From Termitomyces sp. T153 (Eukaryota > Basidiomycota > Agaricomycetes > Agaricales > Lyophyllaceae): a stretch of 64,000 bases of DNA. This document shows positions 1-10,976 of the stretch, in pieces. The notes beneath the pieces were generated by a model. It made no database searches. It saw nothing but the letters and a program-made list of their open reading frames with translations, and had not been told where the DNA came from. The position numbers were made by a program, and so were the translations under genes. The stretch lies in assembly GCA_018296165.2 (NCBI GenBank), contig JACKQL020000017.1, positions 186,001 through 250,000 on the forward strand. Direction: 5' to 3'. Position 1 is the first letter of the stretch. Every line of letters begins with the position of its first letter.

Positions 1-214
1 ATTGGAAGAGTGGGGGAAGCACTGAGGTACATCTGACTCTTTTAATTGATTAAAAGAGCCTCCTTACAAACAGCAGCCATGCTTAAACTTTGTTCCCTAT
101 GCTGCTGCTGCTTGCTGTGGTTTGATCAATATTACTTGGCTTTAGCTCCCATGCTCTACTGATCCCCAAGTCATGCCACACATCTCAAGGGTCTCAATGC
201 TGAAGGGGGGGTGA
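1..214 (+). other. 3' end of internal region of a family L element, with polypurine tract
   Basis: This stretch matches the bases just before the 3' LTR in elements C (10,767-10,980), D (14,397-14,606) and B (23,741-23,958). It holds the conserved segment around the TTTGATCAATATTACT box and ends in a purine run (about 202-211) next to the LTR. The antisense gene seen in the other copies would start just left of the window. From LTR similarity and the flanking duplication I infer that this piece is the displaced 3' end of element F. Confidence 0.75.
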
Positions 215-1254
215 TGTCACAACCCACTCCCAGACCCCTGACTCTCTGCTCCAAGCCACCTGCTTTCCTGAGGTTCCTCCCAGACTCACTCCAACCATTT
301 TTCATCCATGGCACCCATTCCAGCTAACTTCAATGCTTCCCCAGCAAACCCCAACATGTCCTCTGCAAATCCCATTATTTCTCTTCCCCTTCCAAAGCTC
401 CCAGGCCCCTCCAACATCTCTCCTGACCCAGGTACATGTCACTAACTCACACCCCCAACCTACATGACTACTCTGGAACTCCCCAACAACTATAGAGTGG
501 ACCATGCTCCCATCAGATCCCATCAGGATATCACTGCAGCCCACCATCTAATTAGAGCTGATACCTGTTGACCCCATGCAGCCCTGACAAGCCCCATCAT
601 CACACACCTAGTCCCTGGAGAAAGTCCAGTAGTTAGTATATAAGGTGTAGGGTAGCATTCATTACCTTAGTCTTGATATTACTTTACTTGGTTACTTGTG
701 TCTCATGTTTCTCTCTGTTATGTTTCCTGGTCTTGCCTCTGTTTCTATTCTTGGTCTCAAATCTACTCCTTTCTCAGTTCCATCTTATCTTGACTTTGTC
801 TTGTCTGTCTCTATTTCCTTTATCATTCTTAAGTTCCTTTCAACTCTGACATCATTGCAAACTCCATGCACATGCTATGACCCTTCAAACATTCATACTA
901 TAACCCTAGACCTTGCCCTATGCTTAGCCCTGGAACCCATCACACTTAATTAATTCCTCATCAAACTCTGGCTCCACTCCCATCACTTGCAAAGCCTCCA
1001 CTTACCCCACAGCCCACACACTTGCTTATGGACTTATACCTGATGCCTGCACAAGCTCAACATTTAATCTACTTGGTCTTAGACTTCCCTGGATCACTCC
1101 AGACTTGCTTGGACCACTCCCCCTAACATCTCCTCACAAATATCTAAAGTTCAAACCATCTCCAGAGTGCTAGATTATAAGCACAGGACATTGCATCCAC
1201 CTAGTAAGGAGTCACCCAGTTAAGCTGAGCCCCCATGATCAATGGAACTTGACA
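215..1254 (+). repeat. 3' LTR of family L, mate of the LTR at 35,087-36,131
   Basis: The LTR begins TGTCAC and ends TTGACA, 1,040 bases. It has the family's TATATAAG box near 637 followed by the AGTCTTGATATTA initiator-like stretch. It shares subfamily-specific sequence with the minus-strand LTR at 35,087-36,131, including the segment around CTGACCCAGGTACATG, which the other LTRs in the window lack. The 5 bases after it, CATCA (1,255-1,259), are the reverse complement of the TGATG next to the mate LTR (36,132-36,136). CpG is nearly absent. Confidence 0.88.
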
Positions 1255-1978
1255 CATCAGTCCAAACAATTATATCTGTTGAAGCATTTTGCCAATAAGT
1301 GGCATCTACAAATCAAACATTGATTGCCTTTGGAATGATTTCAAGAAGCCATTGCAGGTTGATAAATACTGGCATGCATTGTACTTTTGCCTGCCATTTT
1401 ACAGTACATCTCTGTAAGGGCAGAACAACCCCAAGAGAGAACATTCAACATCCATTTCAAATGTACAGCTAACATTTGCCATGTGCAAAGTGATGGGTGT
1501 TATAAGAGGTCTCAATGAAGGCTTTGACTTTTGTAGTGATGTCAGTGATGGCATCATTGGTGAGAGTAATTGAGCCTGCATTAATGTTGACACAGAACCC
1601 AATAATCTTCAATTTTCCACTGAAATCCTTTTTTTTCTCCTCCCATGGACATCCTATCACATCCCAGAAGATAAGAAGCTGCACTTGTTGCTTTGGTTGT
1701 AGAATATCTTTGTATCTCACCAGATTCAATGCTTTATCCCACAAGAAGAAGTTGTTTCTAAGCACATGAAGGTTGGTTATTGCAAGTTTCTTTATCTCTA
1801 ACCAGCACATCAAACCTGACACTGTGCACCAGCAATGTAGTAAAGTGTGATTACCAAAAACCAGATGGTGAACTATGTGCCATATTTCCCCTACATCAAA
1901 AACTTGATACAATTGCTATAAGGGATGAGCAGGAAGGTTCAAAAAGGCACTAGCCATGTCAAGATAATAGAACATCAT
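1255..1978 (-). pseudogene. Reverse transcriptase part of a tyrosine-recombinase (DIRS-like) retroelement
   Basis: Read on the minus strand, this encodes reverse transcriptase. DMASAFLNLP (about 1,940) fits catalytic motif A. VHHLVFGN follows, and LRNNFFLWD (about 1,760) sits where the catalytic aspartate pair (DD) is expected, changed to NN as G-to-A decay would produce. Further on are a region like WDVIGCPWEEKK and the start of RNase H (VWTD). The reading ends abruptly at the LTR at 1,254. Stops and frame changes show it is dead. The missing continuation is the plus-strand piece starting at 36,132: joined at the shared TGATG the frame runs VWTD-ASLKLG. In family terms this is the RT/RNase H/tyrosine recombinase polyprotein of fungal DIRS-like elements, recognised from motif order, not from a search. 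Confidence 0.72.
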
Positions 1979-3042
1979 TGTCATGACCCACTCCCAGGAC
2001 CCCCAACATTGTTCCCAGGCTGCTCACTTCCCTGGAGTCCCTCCTCCAATGCCTCATCAAAACCCCCAACTGTCAAACACCCTCTGCAGCCACCCTGCAT
2101 AACCCTAACACTTCTCTAGCAAACTCCAACAGCTCCTGGCTAACTCTGACAATCTTCTCTGCAGCCGTCAATGCTTCCCTTGACTCTCCTGAGCCCCTGA
2201 AACCCTCCCCCACCATTCCTGACTCTGTCATGTGTCTCTGGCTCACTACCCTGGCTCACCCAACCTCCTCTAGAGCATCACAATGGCCCTGGAGTGACCT
2301 GCATCCCCAACTGATCCCATCAGAATATTGCTATGGCCTGCTCCTCAATTGCAACTGACACCTGACAACTCCACATGGCTCCATTGAGCTCCACTGCCAC
2401 ACTCACTGCCCCCTGGAGCTCTCCAGTAGTCAGTATATAATCCATAGAGTAGCACCTCATACTCTAGTCTTGATATTGCATCAACTGGTTACTTGTGTCT
2501 TATGTTTTTTTCTGTCTCTGTTTTCAATTTTAGTCTCAAATCTATCTCTTTTCTCAGTCTCATCTTGTCTTGCCTCCATCTTGTCTCAATTGTCTCTATT
2601 TCCATTGTTCTCTAAGTTCTTTTCAACTCTGACATCAGTACAAACTCCACACATGTGCTATGATTCCCAAACATTCTTACAACAACTCCGGACCTTGCTC
2701 CTTGCTCAGCCCTAGAACCCATCAAGTCTTGATTGATCCCCCGTCAAACTCCAGCTCTGCCTCCATTACTCACAAAGCCTCTGTTTGCCTCACAATCCAT
2801 TTGCATGCCTACAAACTTGTTCCTGATGCTGCCTAAGCTCAACACCTAATATACTTGGTCTTAGACTTCCCTGGACTACTCTGGACTTGCTTGGACCACT
2901 TCCATTAGCTTCCTCTTGCAAGTTCCTCCACTTCACACTAACTCTAGAGCACTAGGTTATAAGTGCAAGCATAGGGCATTGCATCTGCCTAGTAAGGACT
3001 CACCCAGTGTAGCTGAGCCCCCATAGTTAGTAGAACCTGACA
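1979..3042 (+). repeat. 5' LTR of element C
   Basis: The LTR starts TGTCATGACCC and ends CCTGACA, 1,064 bases. It inserted into the minus-strand reverse transcriptase relic. It contains TATATAA at 2,434 and the AGTCTTGATATT stretch at 2,466. The segment near AACTGTCAAACACCC is shared with the LTR at 10,981 and separates this subfamily from LTR A and from the F pair. Confidence 0.9.
2434..2477 (+). promoter_or_regulatory. LTR promoter: TATA box and predicted transcript start
   Basis: TATATAA begins at 2,434 and AGTCTTGATATT at 2,466, a spacing of 32 bases. The same 32-base spacing occurs in the B LTR (15,884 and 15,916) and in the CpG-rich solo LTR (17,231 and 17,263). This is the distance at which an RNA polymerase II start is expected. 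The transcript start itself is inferred. Confidence 0.6.
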
Positions 3043-3055
3043 TAATATCAAGACT
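3043..3055 (+). promoter_or_regulatory. Primer binding site, complementary to the predicted 5' end of the element's own RNA
   Basis: The bases right after the 5' LTR, TAATATCAAGACT, are the reverse complement of AGTCTTGATATT in the LTR (2,466-2,477), with at least 12 paired bases. I see no tRNA 3'-end complement ending in TGG. The arrangement is that of the Tf1/sushi group, in which the RNA 5' end folds back to prime minus-strand synthesis. The same site follows LTR B (16,585) and, on the minus strand, LTR F (35,074-35,085). Confidence 0.65.
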
Positions 3056-3074
3056 CTCCCTTACTTTATTCTTG

Positions 3075-4842
3075 ATGTCTGCATATAACCCTATATACAA
3101 CTCTGCCAGCTACCTAACCAACATCTATGGTCAGCCAGTTCCTGAAAACCAATATGCCCTATTCTACCTAGGCCCCCCTGCAGATCAGTACATTCCCCAC
3201 CATTGGACCCCTGATCCCACCCAGGCATTCTATGCCCCCTCCATTAGCCAGGGGATACCTCCATGCTGGTGCTGCCCTCCAGCATTTCCTGCCAATGGCA
3301 ACAACCTCTGCATGTATCCCAGAGGATACTCTGCAGCACCCCCCAACCCCACCTACCTTCCTCCCACCTACTACTATGCATACCTAGTCCCTGCTGTAGC
3401 CCCAGCCCCTCCCAAGCACTTAGATAATTATTCTCCTTCTTGTGTGCCATTTTGTGCTCAAGTTCCCCCTTCTCCCAGACAGCAAGGAGTCAAAGCCTAC
3501 ATCTAACAGTGTAACAAAGTCCTCCACTTCCTCCACCTGTCCCCCATGGAGTTTGCAAGGCATGCTTGCACTCTCCTTGTCAATTTAGGCTACCCCAACA
3601 CCCCCACAACTCTAGAAGTTTGGGCAGATCAGCTCCTCAACTTCCATGAATGCTACCTGCAAGAAAACCTCCCTAATACTATGCAAGGCACCCTGGGGAT
3701 CAACACTAATTTACAGAATGAGCTCCATACATTGGTTGAAGAAATCTACATCAGTCCAAACCCCAACCCATTCAAAGACCCTCTGGACCCCTCTTGCTCC
3801 TTCCATGTGCAGTGCAAGAAACTTGTCAGGACATGAAGCAAAGCACCACTGCCCATTCCCTGCTAGCAGAAAGAACTTAATGCAGCCTCCAGCATCTTGA
3901 GGAACCTTGATCCTGTAGAGGGATTGTTTGACCAACCCACTGCCTACACCCTGGCTCTCTCTGCTTGTCCCTAGGCCAACTCCATCCCTAGCACCTTCCA
4001 TACATGGGATCAGCCCACCACCCCCAAACCCCATGCACAATGGCCACCCCCGCATGCTAACAATGACAACTGGACTCTCTCCTATATTGACAAGCCTAGT
4101 AACTCCACCAACAAGCCTGCCCTCCACAACAGCCCTCCACAAGACAGACCTTCCCACTTTAATCTCTGTGCCCCCCATGTTAATGTCCCCCCACCCTGCC
4201 CCCCATGTTAATGTCCCCCCACCCTGCCAGGGCATCCCAGTCCCTTCAAGACAATCCACAGGCCCTGGGATACCTTTACCCCCTTTCCCCACCAACCCCC
4301 CTTGTCCTCCACCCATTCCAATGCCCAACCCTTCCACCAACACTAATTACTTTGGACTCCTCATCCTCAGGGGACCCCCTCCCCCTCAATGGGCCCCAGG
4401 ACCTCCCCCAGGCAGTGCAGGTCAAACCCCTAGCAGCAGGCCTCCCACTGGTGGACTACCTGGAGAATGGGGCCTGGCCATGGACAACTTCCCCCCTCAG
4501 CATGGGAACAGAAACAATTATTATTACTACTACAATGCTGGACTTTTGCCCTAAACTCAAAACATACAGAACAAACTTGTGATGCACTGGCTTAGGAAGA
4601 AAAACTCAACATTCAAAAGCCCAAACCTTTTACTGGCCACAACTCCTGGAAGTGGTGCATCTTTCTAACACAGTGTCTAACTATCTTCCAAGCTAAGCCC
4701 ATTATCTTCTAGCTCAAAAGCTTATGAGTAGCCTTTGCTGTGTCATATGTGCAGAGTATTGCTTTCAACTATTACATGGCACTACTCTGTTTTGATTCCA
4801 ACAACTCCATACTCTCCAATTGGCTCACTTTTACCCAGGAAT
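3075..4842 (+). pseudogene. gag: gag (nucleocapsid precursor) of element C, degraded
   Basis: The first ATG after the primer site gives MSAYNPIYNSASY, which matches the start of gag in element F (minus strand, near 35,050), so this start is well supported. A proline- and tyrosine-rich N-terminal part follows, then a segment with FHECYLQ (about 3,640) also present in F, then a proline-rich linker up to about 4,550. The capsid-like region after 4,560 resembles F (from about 33,745) and breaks off near 4,842. The zinc knuckle and first protease domain of F are absent here, so about 1.1 kb has been deleted. Frame changes near 3,506 and 3,836 and several stops make it non-functional. Confidence 0.7.
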
Positions 4843-5089
4843 TTTTGCTAATGGACAATAGCAAGAACTCTGATCACTCATCACAAAACTACACCCCTCC
4901 ACCCCCATCATCTTAGGCTTCTTGTAGCTCCACTCCACCAATCTATGCATTAACTGGCCCAGCCTCATCCTCCACCTTGACCAGGACAACCCAACTAACT
5001 CCAGACTAGTGCCTTTTGATGTTTCACTCCCCTCTAAGAACTCTGAGGCCATGATTGACCAATGCTGGACCCCCCTGCAGCTCCACTTG

Positions 5090-5435
5090 AGGTCTGCACA
5101 GTTGTTTGTCATCAATGTCTGACTTGATAGCTCACCCAAGGTCCTTCCTGCCCTTGTCAACAGCAGTGCCTCCAGCACCTTTATCAGCAGTCAACTTGAC
5201 CTCCAATGCAATGACCTTGACAAACTCCTGAAGCTCCAACTCTTTGATGGAGGCCCCACTATGACAAGAATTACTCAATACCATGACAACACCCTCACCC
5301 TCAACAATGACCTATGGTTTCAGGCCCAGCCTCTTATCACCCAACTCCTCCCATCAACTCCAATTGTGCTCAGACTTCCATGGCTGCAGGATGTCAACCC
5401 TGATATCAACTGGAAGAACCTCTCTATGTGATTCC
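5090..5435 (+). pseudogene. Second retropepsin domain of element C, active site lost
   Basis: The frame near 5,150-5,180 reads ALVNSSASSTF, where retropepsins have (L/V)DSGAS. The aspartate has become N and the glycine S, both as G-to-A changes. Downstream are FDGGPTMTRITQY and TPIVLRLPWLQDVNPDINW, matching the second protease domain of element F (31,640-31,970). The first protease domain of F is missing here. Confidence 0.62.
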
Positions 5436-5868
5436 CTGGCCTCAAAGCAAGTCTAGTAGCTGCTATCACCCTCCACCTCCAGTCTATCTTAGACTCCAAT
5501 GTTCCTGACCCTGGCACCAGCACCTCTGGAGCAACCCAAAGCCCCTCAACCTTTAATGGTGACCTAGAAAGTGAAGAAAACATACCCCCACCTCAGTCAC
5601 CCTTGATCAAATCACAATGGCTGCCTCCCAACATACCCCAGAATCAATACAAAGGCCTGCAGTACCCTGACCAGCAATGTTCAACCCTTCTGAACAACTC
5701 TGCCACCACTCCAGACTCAACCACTACCACCCTATTGCCCACCCCCACCAACTCTAGAAACCTCAACATCAAAATCATCAGCACTGTCCCCTTTGCATGC
5801 ATCTTACAAGACAGCACTTCTGCCTTCCAGTTACAAATCATGCCAGCCCTACTGAAGGAGCACCTCCA

Positions 5869-7310
5869 CAAAGAAACAACCCTGCCAGAGTGCAAAATGG
5901 AGAAGCAGATTCTATATGAAGTAGTTCCCCTGGAGTATCATGAATTCACTGATATGTTCTCTGAAGGGAGTGCCAAAGAACTTCCCCCACATCACTCCTA
6001 TGATCACAAGATTGACCTTGAAGAAGATGCCTTGCCTCTGTTTGGCAAAATCTACAACATGTCTGAGAGCAAGCTCTGGGCTCTGAAGGAATACCTCAAC
6101 AACATGCTTGGCAAAGGCTTCATATGCCCATTGATCTCTGCTGCCAGTGCTCTGGTCTTGTTTTCTAAGTTGCCAAGAAGAAGAACAGATCACTCAGACT
6201 CTGTGTAGATTACTAGGAACTTAACAAAGTCACCAAAAAGAACTGGTATCCTCTCCTCCTGATTGAAGACCTTGTTGACCACCTCCACAGTGCTAAGATC
6301 TACACAAAGATAGATCTCCACTCTGGCTACAACAATGTCTGGATTGCTCTGGGACATGAATGGAAGACCACCTTTTGCACCTGCTATGGCCTCTTTGAGT
6401 ACCTAGTAATGCCCTTTGGAATGACTAACTCCCCTGCCACCTTCCAGTACTTCATGAATGACATCTTCCACAACATGAACAACATTTTTGTTATTGTGTA
6501 CCTAGACAAGATACTGATCTACTTGAACTCACCCAAGAAGCATCCAGAGCATGTCTGCCATGTTCTAGAATGACTCCAGGAGTACCATCTCCATGCCAAA
6601 CCTGAGAAATGCTCCTTCCACATGATGGAGATTAAATACCTTGGAGTCATTTTCACTTCTGATGGCATACACATGGACCCCATCAAGGTTAAAGCCATAC
6701 TCAACTGGCTCCTGCTGTGGAACATCAAGGAGGTATAGTTGTTCCTGGGGTTTGCTAACTTTTATTGCTGTTCATCAACAAATACTCTGGAATCACCAAA
6801 CCCCTCAACTGACTCAAACAGAAGGACACTCCTTGGGATTGGGACAGCAAGTGCCAAAGTGTATTCCTCCTCCTCAAGAAGGCCTTTACCTCCACTCTGG
6901 TCCTCCACCATTTTGACTCCTCCTTGCTGATTGTACTTAAATGCAATGCCTCCAACTATGCTATCACCAGGATACTCTCCCAGTTGAACTCCAGAGGCAA
7001 GGACCTCTGCCCCATCCCCTTCTACACCTGTTTAATGATCCCTGCAGAGCTCAACTATATTATTTATGACAAAGAACTTCTTGCAATTGTTGAAGCCTTC
7101 CATCAGTGGTAAGCCTACCTCAAGAGATCCCCACACCACATTCAAGCTTACTCCCACCACAACAATCTGCAATACTTCATGACCACAAAGCAACTCAGCT
7201 GCTGCCAAGCTTGATGGTCCAAAACCCTCTTGGAGTACAACTTTACCATCCACTATTGCCCTGGGCAACTTGGTGCCAAGCCCAATGCACTCATACAGAT
7301 GTCTGACATG
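5869..7310 (+). pseudogene. pol: Reverse transcriptase and RNase H of element C
   Basis: The region opens with YEVVPLEYHEFTDMFSEGSA and a HSYDHKIDLEE motif, usual for the Ty3/gypsy RT N-terminus. After a frame change near 6,170 come RLCVDY, the [10 protein letters not shown] motif A (about 6,308), [11 protein letters not shown] (about 6,416), and YLDKILIY (about 6,500), where the catalytic pair YLDD has lost its second aspartate. The connection domain includes FLGFANFY (about 6,745). RNase H follows with CNASNYAI and YDKELLAIVEAF (about 7,060). Stops occur near 6,208, 6,571, 6,736 and 7,111. Element F carries the same domains on the other strand. Confidence 0.8.
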
Positions 7311-7358
7311 TATCCAAAGAAGTCATTTGAAGCTGAGCAGAATGCATTCAACTATTGA

Positions 7359-8273
7359 GTGGTAATCCCCCCCAAACATCTACATGCCATGCTGATTTTA
7401 AACAAAGAAGGAATCCTCCACCAAATTAAAAATTCACTGCTGGACTTCTTCTTCACCCAGTATGACCTCCACAACAACTCCACTGACAAGTTGGACATCA
7501 AGGACCCCTTTATGCTATCTCTGGACTACTGCCTCCTGCTCCAGAGTGGACAAATCTATGCTTCAGACCACAAGTCTATTTGCCTTGACATACTCTGGCA
7601 ACACCACAACCACAAGCTCCATGAGTACCCAGGAATTTGTAAGACCCTTCAGCTTATCTTCTGGACTTACTTTTGGCCAGGAATGAAGAAGGATGTCACA
7701 TGATACATCAGGGCCTGCAAGCCTTGTCTCTGAGTCAAGGTACTCCACCACTGCCCTCATGGACTACTAAAGCTCCTCCCTATCAGTTGGTGCCCCTGGT
7801 CCTCGATCTTGATGAACCACATTGTTGAACTCCCCAACTCTGAAGATTTCAATGCAATCCTTGTTGTAGTCTGCCACCTCACCAAGCAAGCCCTCTTCAT
7901 CCCCTTCCACACCACTGACAAGGCTCTAGAGTTTGCCCAACTATTCCTTGAACATATATTCTCCAAGCATGGACTCCTGGACAATATTGTCTCCAACCAT
8001 GGACCTCTATTTGTCTCCCATTTTTGGCAATTTCTGTGCAAAATGCTTGAAATAAGAACCAACCTCTCCACTGCCTACCACCCAGAGACTAATGGACAAA
8101 CAGAACAAGTAAACCAGACATTGGAACAGTATCTCTGCCTCTATATTAACTATTTGCAGAATAACTGGCACATGGAACTCCCCCTTGCTGAGTTTACCTA
8201 CAACAACACACTGCACTCTGCCATCAGAGTTTCCCCTTTTTATGCCAATAAGGACTACAACTCCTGACTTATG
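7359..8273 (+). pseudogene. Integrase of element C
   Basis: The zinc-binding part has degraded histidines and the CKPC pair near 7,720. The catalytic core starts MNHIVELPN at 7,812, where the first catalytic aspartate has become asparagine. VSNHGP near 7,990 marks the second, also asparagine. TNGQTEQVNQTLEQYL near 8,090 keeps the glutamate. The C-terminal part LAEFTYNNTLHSAI ends at a stop near 8,268. Most differences from the expected family residues are G-to-A or C-to-T. Confidence 0.78.
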
Positions 8274-8935
8274 CTATCCCTCAAGGATATCCCCTTCTAC
8301 ATTGCTCACAAAGTCACCAAAGACCTCCAATCCCTTCACCAGCTCCTCTAGGACAAGATCAACACTGCCAATTAAGCCTACTCCAAGCATGCCAATGCCT
8401 GATGCAAACTGACCCCCAACTGGCCCTCCAGCACCTTGGTCTGGCTTGATCAACAAAATCTCAAGATTCAAAGGCCCTCCATCAAGCTTGATTACAAACA
8501 TCTCAGTCCCTTTAAAGTCCTTTAGAAGGTCTCCATGCATACCTACAAGCTCAACCTACCCCCAGGCCTGAAGGGCCTCCATCCCATGTTCCATATACAA
8601 CTCCTCAAAAAACATGCTCTGGACCCCTTCCCCAGGCAATGCCCCAGTTAACCACTCCCTATCAAAGTTGAGGACAAATATCACTATGAGGTCAACCAAA
8701 TCCTTGACTCTCATGTGGTCCACAGCCAACTCCAGTACTTGGTCTGCTGGAAGGGCTATGGACCTGAGGACAACACTTGAGAACCCTGAAAAAACCTTGA
8801 TAGAGCTCTCAACAAACTCCAGGACTTCCATTGACAGCACCCAACCAAGTCCTGGGACCTCCAGGACTAGTAAACAGATGGCATCAGTAGGTGTAACCCC
8901 TGCCTCTAGATTTATCAGGGATTCAACTCCCATGA
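8274..8935 (+). pseudogene. Integrase C-terminal linker and chromodomain of element C
   Basis: The linker has TPNWPPSTLVWLDQQN (about 8,415) and LKGLHPMFHIQLLKKH (about 8,570), the usual module before the chromodomain. The chromodomain reads [16 protein letters not shown], then [14 protein letters not shown] with the aromatic cage region (about 8,665-8,860). Stops fall after NT and EP. In chromoviruses this domain directs integration to marked chromatin. The intact-looking counterpart is in element F at 26,160-26,402. Confidence 0.75.
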
Positions 8936-9043
8936 GTACCCTCTACATGCTTTATTCACTCCCCCTCACTTAATACTAAAAAGAGTTTAATTCCCCAGGC
9001 TAGAAGTCCCAAAACAGTTGTATGAACAAAGTACAGTATTACA

Positions 9044-10766
9044 TCATGCTACAAAAGGAGGGCCAACACAGAATACAAGAAGACAAGTCCAAGAAAACCC
9101 TCTACTCCCCCTCCCCTTTGGCTCTACCTCTGCTATCCTCTCCACCATATCCACCTCCAGTTGGGCCACCACCATCACTAGGACCTCCAGGTGTCCTGGA
9201 AGTAGCTCCCCCACATCCATTGCTACCTCCCACTATGCCCTAGAGTCTATGATGGCCCTCTATTGGTGCCCTGCCAACAAATGGCCCATCTGCCCAACCT
9301 CCTGACCCAACTCTGGCAGGAGATCCCTGGGCATCCTCAAGAGCCCATTATGGATTGATGCAAGTGCCAGCAACACTCCATCCAGTAGAATCTGGTGCTC
9401 CTGGGCCCAATCTACCATAATATGTCAGCACAGAAGGACTGGAGAGAAAACAGAGCTAACTTACAAAGAATCCCCCTCTGCCCAAAGGCCACCTTGTTGG
9501 CAAGCCACTCCTCCTGCCTCCTTGCCACCTCTGCTGACACCTAGAGGACCCCTATACAAGACAGCCCCCCTGCCTGCTGCACTGCCACCTCTGCTCACAC
9601 CTCCAATATCACCATCCATGCCTGCAGCTTTTGAAGCTGCAACAATCATTCTGTAGCTGTCCCTATGGCTATGTTTTTATCTCCCCATGCTGCATCCCTC
9701 TCCCTCTGAGCCTTGTCCTGCTCCCTCTGAACCCCATCCCTATTCTGCCCAACCCTCCAAGCCTCCTCCTCATACATGGCCAACAATTGTTCCAACTCCT
9801 CCACCCAACACTACAGAAAAGCCTCAGCAGCTAACCACAACTCCCCTATAAACTGCTCAACTAGGGCCCCAGAGGTCAGAGAATACATAATAGAGCCCAG
9901 AGGGCCCACCATTGCCTGCTCCCCCCATACCCACTTGCTTGGCCCCACCTCTAGCAATGGGGATGCCCTCCACTTCCCCTTGTTCCATATCAAGAAGGCT
10001 CCCTCCCTCTACCTGCCCTGCAGAGGCCCGATCTTCATTGTGGACCATGCTGCATTACTCCCTCCCTATACCCCAGAACCCTGCCCCAATACTCTGCCCC
10101 TCTGCCCCTCCTCCAACTGCACTGCAACCCAATCTCAATTCCACCCTTGCTCTGCTATGATGCAAGCAGTACGCCAACTCAAGGTGATGGAGCACTTCTT
10201 GTGCTGTAAGTGATACAGAAGACACACCAACATGTCCCACCACACTCCCAACACAGGCTCCTTGAATTTGTACTGCTCCCCCCACCAGGTGCAAGATATG
10301 CACTATGGAAGTAGATTAGCTCAGAAAGGGAGAAGACATGACAATTACTCACTGGGGCCACTGCCTGGCACCACTCTAAGGTTGGGAGGCCTCTTGCCCA
10401 CCCCATAGCTTCTGTGAACTGCTCCAGCATTACCTCTGCCTGCAGAACCCTCAAACCTATAAGAACAGGATGGACTACCTCCAAACTAAGGCCAGGCCTA
10501 GAACATGAGGCAGGGGCTGCTCCCACTATTGACTGCACTGGGACTCCACCTGACAAAAGCCCCAAGGGGCCTGCCACCACTGCTGACAACTCTGCTGGGA
10601 TTGTCTCAGCACTCAGAGCATGAAGAACAAGACTGCACTTATGACCACAATATATTGCCTGAATGTGTCTGTGATCCCAACAGCTCTTGGAATCCTTGGA
10701 GAAGGAGGAAGGAGATTATGAAGAGAGGGATGGGGATGCTGCTGGGAAATATGCAGAGGAGGACAT
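9044..10766 (-). pseudogene. Antisense gene of element C: Zn2Cys6-like and coiled-coil protein
   Basis: The gene lies on the strand opposite to pol, between the chromodomain and the 3' LTR. Its ATG at 10,766 reads MSSSAYFP, matching D (MSSSAYSP) and B (MSSSDHSA). The second part contains AVVAGPLGLLSGGVP. A GT-AG intron at 10,303-10,352 (gtgagtaatt, branch-like ctaat, catag) ends directly at the first cysteine of a 37-codon block (10,192-10,302): CISC, x6, Y (for C), x15, C, x2, Y (for C), x6, C. Then come a basic KGKWRASPL stretch, GPSK, TSGALVEQ, and a long hydrophilic helical region to a stop near 9,044. Stops are scattered and fit CpG decay. The cysteine pattern is that of fungal Zn2Cys6 DNA-binding domains; the function is inferred only from this. 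Confidence 0.62.
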
Positions 10767-10976
10767 TGTAGAAAGTTTGGAAACTCCAGGATACATTTAA
10801 CCCTTTTTAATGACTTGGGAAGAGCCTCCTGACAAATAGCAGCCATACTTTGACTTTGTTCCCCATGCTACTGCTTGCTGTGGTTTGATCAATATTACTC
10901 AACTACTTTGATTCCCACTCCACACTGATTCCTATGCTGTGCTCTGTGTTTTGAGGGTCTCAATACTGGAGGGGGG
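10767..10976. promoter_or_regulatory. Conserved leader between antisense start codon and polypurine tract
   Basis: This 200-base segment is conserved in all four copies in the window (1-210, here, 14,397-14,603, 23,741-23,955), including the TTTGATCAATATTACT box and a T-rich stretch near 10,800-10,810. On the plus strand it ends in the purine run GGAGGGGGG that would prime plus-strand synthesis. On the minus strand it is the upstream region of the antisense gene, so it could carry that gene's promoter. The promoter role is inferred. Confidence 0.45.

Noticed and set aside
302..547. Open frame in the LTR, repeated in the LTR at 35,799-36,005
   Set aside because: Both lie in the same part of paired LTRs, so the similarity is that of the LTR DNA. 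Other family L LTRs do not keep the frame.
3711..4343. 210-codon minus-strand frame across gag
   Set aside because: It is glycine-rich only because the gag strand is proline-rich; the plus strand has the gag homology and the frame is not kept in F.
5603..6235. Programmed frameshift between protease and reverse transcriptase
   Set aside because: Frame changes occur at different places in C and F and come with many stops; simple decay explains them.
7809..8267. Possible intact integrase open frame of 152 codons
   Set aside because: Open, but two catalytic aspartates are asparagine and flanking parts are broken, so it is a relic.
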